A stretch of 64,000 bases of DNA, taken from contig CM052357.1 in NCBI GenBank assembly GCA_028551475.1, forward strand, positions 10,525,931-10,589,930, given 5' to 3'. Source of the DNA: Casuarina equisetifolia (Eukaryota; Streptophyta; Magnoliopsida; Fagales; Casuarinaceae). A model generated the notes under the pieces. The model saw nothing but the letters and a program-made list of their open reading frames with translations, was not told the origin of the DNA and did no database searches. Position 1 is the first letter of the stretch, and each line of letters starts with the position of its first letter. Shown in pieces: positions 34,475 to 47,100 of this stretch. Position numbers and translations under genes: made by a program.

Positions 34475-36340
34475 ATGACGTCAAAATGTTCGAAGTTTGG
34501 ATCATTTGCTATGCATTCTTCAATCAGAAGGTTCACGTCACCTCCAGGTTCTGCAGTGTCAGTTCCAGCCATTCACTGTAGAATCAGAGACTTGGTTTCT
34601 GAAGGAAAATATCACCAAACATTCGAGATATACAAAGAAGAGCTCCATCTGTCAGGTCTCCATGCTGCCACCTCCTTTCTTCCGTCAGTCATCAAGGCAT
34701 GCTCTCATGCTCAGTCCCTTGGTTTCGGCCTTCAACTCCATTGCATGGCCCTCAAGACAGGCTCTGATTCCGACGCAGTTATAGCCAATTCTCTCATTTC
34801 TATGTATGCTAAGTTCTCGATTGTTGAAGCAGCACGTCAAGTGTTCGATACAGTGCCTAACAGAGACGCAATCAGCTGGAATTCCCTGCTAAATTGCTAT
34901 CTACGAAATGGGTATTGCTTCCGAGCTTTAGCAACGTTTAAGGAAATGTATTTATGTGATTTTTTACTAAACCCGGAATTGATTGCGGGCATAATATCGG
35001 CTTGTGCATGGACGAGAGAGTTCAGTCTGGGGAGACAGATCCATACCCTTGCTATCGTTCATGGAATGATCAAGGATTCAGTGTTTCTATCAACTGCACT
35101 AGTTGACTTGTACATGAGGTGTCACAACTCACTCGCGGCTTTACGTGTTTTCAAAGGAATGGAGGTTAAAAATGAGGTTTCATGGACGGCCATGATATCC
35201 GGCTGCATTGCTCATCAAGATTACGATAAGACAATTGATTGCTTTCGGACAATGCAGGTTGAGGGGATCAAACCCAATAGAGTAACACTACTTACAATCT
35301 TACCAGTTTTTGCCGAAATGGGCTATATTGAGCACGGGAAAGAGGTGCATGGTCATGCTTTTCGTCGTGGGTTTACCTCAGATCACCAGTTGTCAACAGC
35401 TCTGGTTCACATGTATTGCAAACACCCAAAAACCCTACGTTCTGCCAAGATAATTTTCAAGAAGTCTATTTTTAAAGATGTTGTGATGTGGAGTTCAATT
35501 ATCGGGGGTTATGCTCGAAGTGGGAATAGTGGAAAAGCGATAGAGCTTTTCAGTCAAATGCGGGCTGAGGGAACTGAACCAAATTCTGTAACTCTGCTGG
35601 CCATACTTTCTGCCTCCACTACTTCATCTTTACTAAACTATGGCTGCGGAGTTCATGGCTACATTCTGAGACATGGCTTTGATTCGGATATTTTCATTGG
35701 GAATGCACTAATAAATATGTATGCAAAATGTGGCTGTCTCATGGCTTCCCGTCAAATATTCAAAGAAATGCCCATCAAGGACTGCATTTCGTGGAGCACA
35801 TTAATCGGTGGTTATGGTATGCATGGTTGTGGTGGAGAAGCTTTGCAACTGTTTCATGAGATGCAAGAAGGAGGGATGGAGCCAGATTCAGTCACTTTCC
35901 TTACTGTTTTATCTGCTTGTAATCATAGTGGGCTAGTCAAAGAGGGACAAAAGATCTTTGATCTAGTGATGAAGGGTGATAAAATAACCTTAACCATAGA
36001 GCATTATGCATGCCTGGTGGATCTCCTTGGAAGATCAGGGAATGTTGAGGATGCTTGTGAAGTTGTAAGAAGTATGCCTATGAAACCAAGTACCAAAATT
36101 TGGGGCTCTTTGGTATCTGCTTGTAAGGTTCATGGAAGATTGGGAATGGCAGAAAGGGTAGCGCGTTGGCTTATCAAATTAGAACCAGGCAATGCTGCCA
36201 ACTATACCATGTTGAGTATGGTTTATGCTCAGTCTAGCAATTGGGTAGAGGTAGAAAAGGTGAGAAGACTCTCTAGGATACAAGGCTTGGAGAAATGTTA
36301 TGGATTTAGTCGAATTGAGCTAGAGCATAAGAATTTGTAG
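34475..36340 (+). CDS. Pentatricopeptide repeat protein, PLS class with E domain, intronless, 621 aa
   Basis: PPR proteins bind specific organelle RNAs, one base per repeat; PLS-E types usually serve C-to-U RNA editing in mitochondria or plastids. Repeats run from about residue 90 to 540, with typical units such as NSLISMYAKF, VSWTAMISGCIAH, GNALINMYAKCG, ISWSTLIGGYGMHG and TFLTVLSACNHSGLV. The E region follows (MPMKPSTKIWGSLVSACKVHG to EPGNAANYTMLSMVYAQ and VRRLSR). No DYW deaminase domain follows; the protein ends KCYGFSRIELEHKNL, so an editing role would need a partner deaminase. The Ser/Arg-rich first 35 residues suggest organelle targeting. Overall it resembles Arabidopsis At4g31070 (from memory). 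Alternative start: Met13. Confidence 0.93.
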   Translation: MTSKCSKFGSFAMHSSIRRFTSPPGSAVSVPAIHCRIRDLVSEGKYHQTFEIYKEELHLSGLHAATSFLPSVIKACSHAQSLGFGLQLHCMALKTGSDSDAVIANSLISMYAKFSIVEAARQVFDTVPNRDAISWNSLLNCYLRNGYCFRALATFKEMYLCDFLLNPELIAGIISACAWTREFSLGRQIHTLAIVHGMIKDSVFLSTALVDLYMRCHNSLAALRVFKGMEVKNEVSWTAMISGCIAHQDYDKTIDCFRTMQVEGIKPNRVTLLTILPVFAEMGYIEHGKEVHGHAFRRGFTSDHQLSTALVHMYCKHPKTLRSAKIIFKKSIFKDVVMWSSIIGGYARSGNSGKAIELFSQMRAEGTEPNSVTLLAILSASTTSSLLNYGCGVHGYILRHGFDSDIFIGNALINMYAKCGCLMASRQIFKEMPIKDCISWSTLIGGYGMHGCGGEALQLFHEMQEGGMEPDSVTFLTVLSACNHSGLVKEGQKIFDLVMKGDKITLTIEHYACLVDLLGRSGNVEDACEVVRSMPMKPSTKIWGSLVSACKVHGRLGMAERVARWLIKLEPGNAANYTMLSMVYAQSSNWVEVEKVRRLSRIQGLEKCYGFSRIELEHKNL

Positions 36341-37232
36341 TAAGAGCCGAATTCAACATAAAACACCCATACTTGAGGTCTCTCAAATCTTATGATATTC
36401 AAAATTTTGTCCTTTTTTTATCCATTAAGAATGTATCTATTTATTGTTACAAAACTTAATCCCTTCACAAAAATCAATTCAAGAGAAAATAAGTATTACA
36501 AAAGTTCCCCTAAAAAATAATTTCTACAAATTCAAGGTGAAAAGATGTGTTGAAAATGGTATGAGATTGTATTATATTATTTAATTTTTTATTTTAAAAG
36601 GTTATTTTTAATAAGAAAAAAGGACATTTACATTCCTATGTTATGTTTCAAGTATGATTAGACTTTTATACATTAACAGATAATGTGCATATAAAACTTT
36701 AAATTTTAAGAATAAGCAATTATGAATCTTGAGAAGATTTGTAATATTTTGTTGTTGTGACCTTTCATGGTGTCCACTTACTTGGCATGGACTGTGGATG
36801 ATTATGCACACCTTATTGCTCATTTTGTGGGTGTGAAATAATCAAAAGGCCAAAAGAAGAAGAAATATCCACAAGAGAGTGGAAGATAGAGAGTGGACAT
36901 CGTTTTATTGTGTGAGGTGCACGTTTGTTTCAATGAGCATAATTTATCAGCAAACACTTAGTTTAGTGGTAAGCAAATACACTCTTTGGGATTTTTTGAT
37001 TCCAATATCGACACTCAAAGGATAAAAGTGGGTGTGCGAGTGCAAAATATATTTGAAAAAAAGAATAATTAGTAAATTCTCATTGAAAATATGCAACATA
37101 ACACGGAATTCATGAAAAGAATCACTAATTAAAATTTTAGCCGAAGTGATTACCGAGAACGTTTGAATAATTGTTGATTCTTAATGTAATTGCAAGCACA
37201 CTCCCCTGAGGATGTTTATACACAGCCTGCTT
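36341..37232. other. Intergenic AT-rich region with a possible SINE-like segment
   Basis: No gene. Around 36,955-37,045 the sequence CACTTAGTTTAGTGGTAAGC, then TTTTTTGATTCCAATATCG and a GTGGGTGTGCGAGTGC end resemble a tRNA-derived repeat (A-box-like and B-box-like blocks). The match is weak and no flanking duplication was found. Confidence 0.35.
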
Positions 37233-37241
37233 AAACCCTAA
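37233..37241 (+). promoter_or_regulatory. Telo-box upstream of the GTPase gene
   Basis: AAACCCTAA lies 79 bp before the start codon. Telo-boxes are established in promoters of plant ribosome and translation genes, which fits the product. An E2F-like site (CCCGCCAA, 37,246-37,253; TTGGCGGG on the other strand) follows 5 bp downstream. Confidence 0.6.
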
Positions 37242-37319
37242 ACCTCCCGCCAACAGTAGATTCACGGTCCGGCTGAGTATTCTGACCTGAATATTTCACA
37301 GAGAGAGAGAGAAGTGGAG

Positions 37320-40300
37320 ATGGGGGGCTTGAAGAAGGTAGTAAAGAAGGGATTAGGGGAGATGGGATTCAACGCTGGAGGTGGGGTCATAAACTGGTTC
37401 CCGGGCCACATGGCGGCAGCCACTCGCGCCATCAAGGAGCGGCTGAAGGTGGCGGACCTTGTCGTCGAAGTCCGCGACGCCCGCATTCCCTTGTCATCCG
37501 CCAACCAGGACCTGCTCCCCCTCCTCTCCGCCAAACGCCGCGTAGTTGCCCTCAACAAGAAAGACTTGGCCAACCCCAACATCATGCATGTATCTCTCAA
37601 ATTCTTGTGTTTTCTTTTACTCTTTTAGTTGAACTCTATTGGAATTGTAAATTGTGGTCATCTGAGCTCTTTATTAGTACGGTTTTATAGGGGGTAAGAG
37701 GTTTATTGGTTTATGTTTGTAGAAATGGATCGATTATTTTGATTCGTGCAAGCAAGACTGCATTGCAGTAAATGCGCATAGCAGGAGTTCCGTTCAGAAG
37801 GTTAGTTCTTGTTCTGCATATCGGCCTGCTGTACTATTTTGATTTTTATTCTTTTGTTGCTCGGAGAACTTAGGAAAAGAAATCGAGTCAAACTAACTTG
37901 CATATAACCAATCGTTGGATTGGATGCTCATTGTCGGTGTTTGTCGTTTTTCTGCTCCAGATGATTTATGTTGATGATCTTAAATCCTGGTCTTCGATCC
38001 GTGCTCGCATATCTCCGGATCCAAGCTCAGTCAAAGTTCATTTTGTTTTTGTTCAATACATGCTTATTTGGCGCAATTTGAAATGAAGTTCCGTAATTTA
38101 TGCATTTTTATTTGCAAACTTGTACTAGTGTTTAAGGCCAGATTTCGTATTGTTATACTCACAGAACTTGATATCATTTACTATAGCACTACTTCAGGCA
38201 TTTAACTATGGGATCTTGGCGTTTTGGGGTAATTCTGCTATGGGCATTCCTGATTTTTCAACTTGTTATTTATATGTGCCTGTGGCTTTACCGTTTCCTT
38301 ATTTTCTTTTTTCTTTTCTGGGTGAGGGAGGCTGTGAAGAAGATATGATCAAGTGGTGCGTCTGTGGTCCTTTAAGAAACTTAATCGATAAGTGGTTGTT
38401 AGTTAAAACTCATGAGCATGGGTTTTAACTAAAAGTTACAAGATTTTCCAAATCATTTTAATTGCATTTCTAGGATGCCAAAGTTTATGCTTGGAGGCAA
38501 AAGTTAATGTTCTTTTGCTGTTTGCATGAGTTAGATATAGTCTTCTACTATTGATAATATGGAAATATTATTTATTTTGTGATTGCACAAAACTATTCCT
38601 CCATGTTGACAATTAGCTTTCAAATGGACTCATTCAAGTGGATTCTGATGGTTGATTTTGTATGCTTGTACTAATTACATGCGTGCTTATGATTTCTTTT
38701 TCTTGGTACATGTACTGAAGCTTCTTGAGCTTGTGGAGTTCAAATTAAAGGAAGCGATTTCAAGGGAACCTACCCTCCTTGTTATGGTGGTTGGTGTTCC
38801 TAATGTTGGGAAGTCTGCTTTAATTAATTCCATCCATCAAATTGCCTTGTCCCGATTTCCTGGTAAGATGTTACTCTATTTCCCTTCGTCATAGTGGGAT
38901 GTCATTGTCTTGAGTCATCATTCCTGCAACTATGGAAGTTTGTTACTTATTAGTCTCTCCATTTTTAACTGATGCAGCTGTCCATTATAAAGACTCTTGA
39001 TTTTTTAGCGCTATCCCTCAAGCGCTAGCTGTTTGAGATGATGAATTGTATTTCTTAATTATTATTTTAGTACTTCTCCTTACATGTGGGTTTAGACTCT
39101 TCCCGAAATTAAGTAGGTGCAACATAGGAGATCTTTTAACTTAAATAAAAAGTATTGTAGAGTCAGGCTGTGAACTTAAGACCACTTTTGTAATATCATG
39201 ATAAATTGTCACTTTTTTCAAAGCGTTAGCTTGTGAGAATTTAAATCTAATAACTTAACCATTATCCTGACAACTTTGATTTTCTTTGATAGTGCAACAG
39301 AAGACAAAGCGAGCTACAGTGGGCCCATTGCCTGGTGTTACGCAAGATATTGCTGGATTCAAGGTTAAGAATTTTATATGAAATAAGATGGTTTTGCTTT
39401 GTTCTCCTTAGAGAGTCATGGGAATGTACAAGCATTAAGCAAGGCTGAGATTCTAGGTTCATCTCTTTCATACTTGTTAGCATTCAGTACACATCGAAAT
39501 GCCATAAGCATGCACTATTGGTCTAATAAAAGTCAGCGTAGGAGATTGGCCTACTATCAACTGGTATTGTTAGCTGGAAGATGTTCCCAAAGTGGAGTAT
39601 TGTTTTGGTGGTTGTTATCCGTTGGGATTTTAGTTGTACCCTTGTTTTCATTGGCAGACTGAATGTAAGGGATTCTTTTCTGGCATATAGTATTGAGAGG
39701 ATGTAGTATGTCAACAGTCATGTTCTTTATTTATTTATTTTTATTTATTTCAAAATTTATTTTTATTAATTTATCATCTACTTCTCATTATCTTTTAGAG
39801 CCAGCAAATATTTTTCACTTTATACAAGTGGTGTAACTAACTTTCAGCATTAGGTCTCTCCTGTAATTGTTGAAAGTTGTCAATAACTAAATCAGTTACA
39901 CATAGTCTTTATTTGAAGACAAGTTCTGGATTTGGAACAGTGTTTGAATTTTTCCTTTTCTTTTACAGTTTTCCTCTCCTCTCTGTTTTCTACTTTCTCC
40001 TTCCATTGTCTATCTGCTCTAAGTACTTATGTTTCAGCATCTATGCTTATTTAAATGCTGAAAATAGTATTGCTAATGTGCAGATTGCACATCAGCCTAG
40101 CATATATGTTCTAGACACTCCAGGTGTGTTGGTTCCAAGCATCCCTGACATTGAGACGGGACTAAAGCTAGCTCTTTCAGGTATCATACTCTTGAGTTCC
40201 TTGTGATTTTCTTTTTTCTCTTTAACCTCACCAAAGTCTCTTGTGGTTGATAATTAACCCCATTCGTAACTTTTGATTGGAGAAAAAAAAAAGAAAAAGA

Positions 40301-42517
40301 AAAAGAAAACATAGAAGTCTCCTAGCATTTGAAAATAGTTGCAACGTACCTCCTCTATCATGGAAATGCCCGAAACTCTCTCATATACTTTCCAGTTAAA
40401 GATGAGTTTTCCTATGTATTCCCTGTTAAAACTGCAAATTAGCTCAATTGGAAAAAACAATTAGGACTAAATCATTCTGTTGAGTCCATTGCTTCTTTGT
40501 TACAGAATCTTGAATTCACTCAATGACTTTGATCTTTTCTTTTTTCAGTCACTGGTATTGTTGTAATTCGTCTTCCTTAACAATTTTTTTTACTTCCAAC
40601 TTTCCTACCCCCAATAAACTCATAGATGAAAACCTTAAACTTCTAAAAGATTATTACATCCATAAACTGTTCAAATGTTGTAAAAAAAGTTTGGTTTTTT
40701 TCCCAGATTTTAGTAAATGGATCTTTTCTGGAGATTTAAGTGAAATAACATTAATTTTAGTATGCATGTGAACTTGCACACCCTTACTCACACGAGGCTA
40801 CTTCATTTCAGTTTCAGGTGTTCTAAATCTTTCATTAAAGTTGACTCTTATAGTTAGCTGAAAAGAAGTTGACTCTTATAGCTATGCTCCGTGTAAACAG
40901 TGCACAATAAGAAGTACCTAGTCCTAGGACCAACTTCTGTTTGTTGGAAACATGAAAAGCATACACAACATTTTTTGCAAATCCTTGAGATATGCTGGTT
41001 TTGTATAAGTCTAAACCTCCTAGGTTGCACAACTTGCTGTCCTGCAAGTTCCAGCCTGGCCACATCATGAGCTCTCTTTTTTTCCCCCTCTCTCTAAATG
41101 TTTTGGGCAGGAAAAAGGGGGAGGAGGTGGTTCAAACCATGTTAACTATGCTCTTATTGATCTAATGGAAACTAACAAAGTTATTTAAATGCATATGAAG
41201 GGTCTGTGAAAGATTCAGTGGTAGGCGAAGACCGTATTGCTCAATACTTACTGGCTGTCTTAAATACCCGAGGGACTCCCCTTCACTGGAAGCACTTGAA
41301 CAACAGAAGACTGGAAGCAATGCGATGTGACTCTGAGGCAAAACATGAGAATAAGATTAAGGATCTTCGGCCTAAAAAGAAGAAACCAGCAAATAATTCT
41401 GATGTGCTTTACATTGAGGTAATATAGGATTCCTCTCATTCTGTTCATTTTTCAGTTAAGGTGGCCAAAGTAATTTATACCATTTTATGCTTATAACAAG
41501 CAACTTGTAATGCTTGGTATTCACTGGAACTATGTTTCTCATCCCCTAGGTTTTTAAGCCATTTTTGCTAGTCACTGTGTATGAACTTGTTGTTTTATGA
41601 TAGTTGTATGTTTACATTTCAATTCTTTCTATGGTTGTCCAACCTCGTTTTGATTCTTCCTTCCATGTATACTGCTTGTCAAGCTTCTGCAGTTTGTATA
41701 ATTTATGCGGATCTACTGTGATTATCATTTGTTTCTTCATATTGCATTTAGCTGCTTTTTTGGGTTACCTGTTATGTTGTACAAGCCGTTTGTAATTGTT
41801 GAATATGCTTGATGATGCTTGATAATGCTTGATAATGCTTGTCACTATATTGGAGTTTGTTTCTTCCGATGGACTTCAGTTGCTTTTTGACTAATTTCAT
41901 GTTTATTTGAGCTGCTTGTAATTGCTGGATATTCTTGACAATGCACCGTATTTTACTCTTGTGGAAGTTTTTTGGATTCAGAAGATCCACAACCTTTTCT
42001 TTTTGGAGTTTTTACCAAACACAGATATACCTGCTCGTAATATTTGGAAAAATTATTGATCATGCCTAATGTTTGTAATGCTTGTACACCGGAAGATGTG
42101 CTTACTGCTTTTAGATATTTATGTAAGATAAAGATTTGAATTTTTAGTTTTTCTATCCGTTACTCTGCCATTTGAAGAAGTTGTTTTAGTTTAGATAGTG
42201 CCTTTTAAGTGACCCACTAATTTTATCGGTGTTAAATTTCTATTTTTGTTCTTGTTTCCTTTCAGGATGTTGTAACAGATGTCCAGTGTGCTTTGTATTT
42301 AACTCTGTCAGAATTCACGGGTAATGTGGAAGATGAGAATGACTTGGAGAATCTTATAGAGCAGCAGTTTGAAGCCCTACAGAGGGCATTTAAGATACCT
42401 CATGCACCCTCCGAGGCTCGCCTAATGATATCAAAGAAGTTTCTTACTTTGTTTAGGGCAGGTAAATTTGGTCCTTTCATCCTCGATGATGTCCCTGATG
42501 TCAATATTGCATCATGA
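37320..42517 (+). CDS. Circularly permuted GTPase, MTG1/RbgA (DAR GTPase) family, mitochondrial type, 7 exons, 375 aa
   Basis: Exons: 37,320-37,589; 37,723-37,800; 38,721-38,862; 39,293-39,363; 40,084-40,180; 41,201-41,418; 42,266-42,517. The sum is 1,128 bp with phases kept. The permuted motif order is seen: RDAR (52-55), G4 NKKD (79-82), G5-like NAHS (about 107-110), G1 GVPNVGKS (141-148), G2 Thr in RATVGPLPGVTQ (about 172-180), G3 DTPG (198-201). An N-terminal INWFPGHMAAA precedes them. Members assist large ribosomal subunit assembly in bacteria and mitochondria. The Arabidopsis SIN2/DGP proteins of this family belong to mitochondria, so mitochondrial location is inferred; the short basic N-terminus fits weakly. 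GTG codons 6 bp upstream are ignored; ATG 37,320 is the start. Confidence 0.95.
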
Positions 42518-44197
42518 GTTTCTTCAAACTTCCTCTAGGTTTTTTTTTTTTTTTTTTAATAATTTTTTAAAAATTATTAAACTTTTTTTTTTTTATATAT
42601 ATTTCTCCCCTTGTGTACTTTTGCAGTTGTATATGCCGATCTTTTCTCTCCTTCCTGTCTTACCTGCCTTCTTCATCACTCTTGCAATCCTCTTCTTGTC
42701 CTTTTGTTTTCTCTTTTCCTTTCTCCTTCACAGAATAATCAATGGGGGTATCACATGTATCATTGATATCATAAACTTCAATTTGTTGCGAAGCCAAGTC
42801 AGAAGAGATGCTTTGCATTGGCGAGTTATTGCTTTCTATTTGATTCATGCACTGATATTATTGGGGAGCATACTAAAAAAGAGCAACAAGGAAAACTAAC
42901 ACCCATGACAGTTTCAAAGTTCACCATCCAAGCTATTATTGGTTTGATCATATTTTCACTCGTTTAGACAAATAAAACGAAGTACCAAAGTTGATTCAAG
43001 CAGAAATCTCGCAGGAAAGTCAAGAAATTCAAACAGAAGGATGAAAGGAAGGAACTGGTTCATCATTACCTTTAAACTCTTCAAAGGCAAAAAAAATCTG
43101 TACTAATTGGATAATGATGCAGGTGTTAAGAGGTTAATCCTCTTCGATACCTTTGCATGGCCAAAACTTCTTTACATTTAGTTTATGGTAGGTGTCCTTC
43201 AGGAAGAATTCCTTCCTTTGTGTTAAATGCACCAACACAAGATCCCATTTCACCAAAATCTTCCAAATTCAGTGTTGTCTACTTATCTCATATTTTTGCT
43301 CACCCTAGCTTCCAATGGCTTTATGATTATAGTCAACTTAATATAAAATTTCATCTTTTTAAAATCTATATATTTTTTAAAATTTACAGTATACACACCC
43401 TCACACAAGATGATAGCTCCAGACTTTAGTATCAAGTTCCTCATTGCTAAGCACTTAGCACTCAGGCTGACATGTCCCAGAATATGATTACTTCACTATG
43501 TTTTTTATCTTGCTTTTGCGAATGCCAAAAGTTCCCCACAAACTTCACATCCAGGATAAGCAGTCTTGGAACATACATGATACGCAATCTTTGAGAAGCC
43601 ATTGCGCAGAGCAAGAACAGGTTCATGTTCCACCAGCTTACACACCGTGTAAAATAAGAGGGAATTTTGTGGTGCTGGTAGCTCTTCACGAACGGGTAGC
43701 ACATTAACATGAATGAGATGAAAGGTCTTCACATCTTTACCAACAGATGCAATTAAGAATAACGTTGACAGATACAGAAAATGATGAAAGCTTTACTTGA
43801 ATAGGATTTCCAAATCTTAATGATAGCAAACACATACGGTGCGAAAACAATGTGTAGTAAATTTATGTTATATAATTTTTCAGCACCAAATTCTAAACTG
43901 ATTTTGTCTTTTATGATTAGAGATTAACATATAGTACTTGCTTGGTTTAAAATTTGTGGAAATTGCTTTTAATTTTCTGTGTCTTCAACAAGAGTGTATT
44001 CATATGTATACATCAAGTTGCTGTACCAAATTTTGAAATTTTGAAAAAATAAAAATAAAATTCCATTCACTGTCTTCTTAAAAGGATCTGCAAATCGAAA
44101 AAGCTGCCAGAGTTGAGCTTTCCGCCTATTGCCTCTAGCAACGAGCGTCGTTCAGAAGGGGAAGGGAGTAAGACCAAGGCACGGCGAACTGGTTTTG
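42518..44197. other. Intergenic region between the GTPase and TFCB genes
   Basis: Begins with a T17-type run (42,540-42,557) in the probable 3' UTR of the GTPase gene. Contains one unassigned coding-like minus-strand frame (separate entry) and otherwise AT-rich DNA; TFCB promoter sequences must lie in the last few hundred bases. Confidence 0.55.
43505..43792 (-). other. Unassigned coding-like open frame (about 95 codons, no Met)
   Basis: Open on the minus strand from 43,792 to the stop at 43,505-43,507. The translation looks protein-like rather than random, with GKDVKTFHLIHVNVLPVREE and a Cys cluster C-x8-C-x2-C in HVCSKTAYPGCEVCGELLAF. There is no in-frame ATG, so it could be the last exon of a lost gene or a transposon or processed-gene fragment. 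I do not recognise the family. No matching upstream exon was found. Confidence 0.35.
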
Positions 44198-47100
44198 ATG
44201 GCGTCGGCATTACAGATCCAAGGGGACGAGTCTGTACTCTTGCGCGTGACCCATTCCAACCTCAAGAGCTTCTCCGCAGAGCTTCGCTTCTCGCTCCAGG
44301 TAAACCCTCCAACAATCAAACAAAGTTCGCATTTTCTGGGTTTCTAACCTTCTCTATCTGCCTTTACGCCCTTAGACAACAGTGGAATCCGTGAAAGAAA
44401 AGCTCTGGGGAAAATGTGGGACTTCTGTGAATTCAATGTGCCTGGAGCTCTACGACGACGCCAACAACAAGCTTTCCGTTTTGACCGAAAATTCTAGGCC
44501 GCTTGGTTTTTATTCTCCATTTGATGGGTTAGCACTACTCCCTTTCCTTGTTTTGTCTTCCATTTGTTCTTGTTTAGTGTTGCTAGTTTGATGGAAGCCG
44601 TTTGAACGACATGTGTGTGTTGTTATTGTCAAACCGCGCACTAGTCCTGTACATGAATCTATATATCTTTGTTCAATTTTGTGCCTTCTGGCTGGTGCAG
44701 AGCGCAAGGTAATCCATTTTTATGAACATTACCTCGGGCTCTATCTGTTTTGCATAACCTGGCATATCAAGAAGTCCAACATAGGTTGGTCGGCACTCTT
44801 TGTTTGTATACCCCTAATACAAACGCGTTTCATGATCGGCATTGAGAAGTGCATCGGCATTTTTGTTCCTAGAGAGCGGTCTGGCTTCAGTTTCAGTGTT
44901 GGTTTTGATTTACTGATTTACTGGATTTTTTTTTTTTTCAAAAGGTACCGATTACATGTAATAGATCTTGATCCTTCATCAGTAACCTCTGGTGGTTGGC
45001 TGGAAGACACTTCCCTGGTGGAGAAATATTCAATTTCAGAAGAAGAATATGAGAAACGTGGCGGTAATGTTTCCACAAAAACTAATTGAGGAGCCTATAA
45101 GCAAAACCACTTGTTACATGCTCATTTAGCATTCTCGCTATTGTTGAAATGAAAGTGGGAAGTATACATGGGTGAACGTTTTTTGTTGTACTTTTAAATT
45201 GTTTATGAGGAAGACTTCTTCATGATTGAAGTTGATGGTGAAGAAGCATTTTCTTGCTTGACATGACAATTTATGTTAGTTCTTGACACTGCAACAAAGG
45301 CATGCAGTAGTATACCGGTGTCTGAGGCTATTGGAGATAAGGTTCTTGTGATGGTGGAAGGTAAAAAAATTGTTTTAGTAACCAGTCGTAGAAAGGTGTT
45401 GGACTATGGTTCATGGTGCACAACATCATTGGCCGAAAATTTTTGTGAGAGAGTTGAGTAGTTATAACAGCAACTGACGTTAATCGCTACTATACTTCAA
45501 CTTAAGGAGGCATTTTGATATGTATCCACCTCCCAAGAGAAGTATTTTTTAGCATTAACTGTGCTTCCCATGTGAAAATTGCTATCTGCTTAAGTTTTAT
45601 GTTATGGTGAGGGGTTCTCTTGATTTATCCCTCTATTCATGGACCAGGATGTTATGAAGATCCTCTTTCGTTTCATTTCTTGACAAGGCCTTCCCCTTCT
45701 CTTTGGATCTTGTCTTTAACATCTTATTTTGTTTGCAAAATATAACATGTCACGAAGATGTGAAGTTTAAATACTATATTCTGGGGGTACTGGAGATTGT
45801 GAAATTCCCTCAAGTTCAATGTGCAGACATGACTGTACCAAGTTGAAAGCATATAATAGATTTAAGTAAACAACTTTCACATATTGTTTATTTCTTCTTT
45901 ATTTATTTCTTTTTGTGTCTCCAGGCACTTTTAGAAAATTTAAGGAAAAATTGGTATCTCAAAATCCATCTGCTGTTGGAAAGAAGGTAAGCTCCTGTGT
46001 TTTTTCTGGGGTAAGGGAAGCATTCCCTAGTTTTGTATGTTGTCTTGGAATATGGCTTTTAGCAATCTGTTGTTTTCTACGGGCATTGTTTAATCATTGC
46101 TTCCATTAACTTTGGCATTTATTTACAGATACCTGACAACTACATGGAAGACCTCTGTGCCATGATCAAGGTTATCTAATTCTCTTTGTGTCTAGCTATT
46201 CTGTAACCACTAAATTTTAGGACGAAGTGTTTGTCCATTAGTGGAAATTTGTACTAGCAGAAGCGACTAAGTTAGCTTTATGGATGAAAAAGGAACAGGA
46301 ATATGTCACTGGTTATTGATTCTGGCCTCATGTTTTCTGTCTATCCTCATTAGCATCTTGATTTGGTTTTTTGTTTTTTAAAAAAAAAATAAAGGCATTG
46401 AGAATTCCACTAGAATATATTTTTCATCCTATGATGGTTATTTGACATTTTTTCAGGTGTCAATTCAGTGTGTTTTAAAAAGATAATCTGACGTATTTTT
46501 ATCTTAAAAAGATAATCTGACATACTCTTGGCATCTCTAAATACAGAGCAAAATAAAATTGCTAAGGTTTTGGACTCATTGATTCGATCATTATGTTAGA
46601 CCTATCATCTTTGAGGGAGAGGCAAATGATAAATCACCTAGCATTAGAGAAGAATAACTTACAAGAAAATTTCTTCTTCTTCTGTGTATATATATATGTG
46701 CATCCATCATTAATAGTCCCTCTGTACTATTTTATGTTTTCTGCTTCATACTTACAACTCTAAAGGGACTTCATTTATTGCTATTATATTTCCTTAAGAA
46801 GCCTTACTCAAAACTACTACTCCTATTTTGCTCATTTTTTTTTTTAATTTTTTTAATTTTTTTTGTATCTAACAAAAGGTATTGGGATGACATGGGGAAG
46901 TCATAATGGGTTGTACTCATTGTGGAAAATTTGCCCATTGTGGAACATCAGTAGAAGGAGCATGCAGCAGATAATTGATTAATTGTGCCAATCATACATA
47001 CTACGTGAATGGCCCATGAAAATTTGAACATTTTCTCTTTGAACAATTTAGGTTGGAGATAGATGTGAAGTTGAACCAGGGGCGAAAAGAGGTGTTGTAA

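Noticed and set aside
42660-42848. Minus-strand frame of 62 codons, Ser/Glu/Lys-rich, followed by a donor-like GGCAG|GTAAGA
   Set aside because: It lies in the 3' flank of the GTPase gene, has a stop four codons upstream of its ATG, and no plausible next exon was found before the GTPase coding end. Composition alone is not enough.
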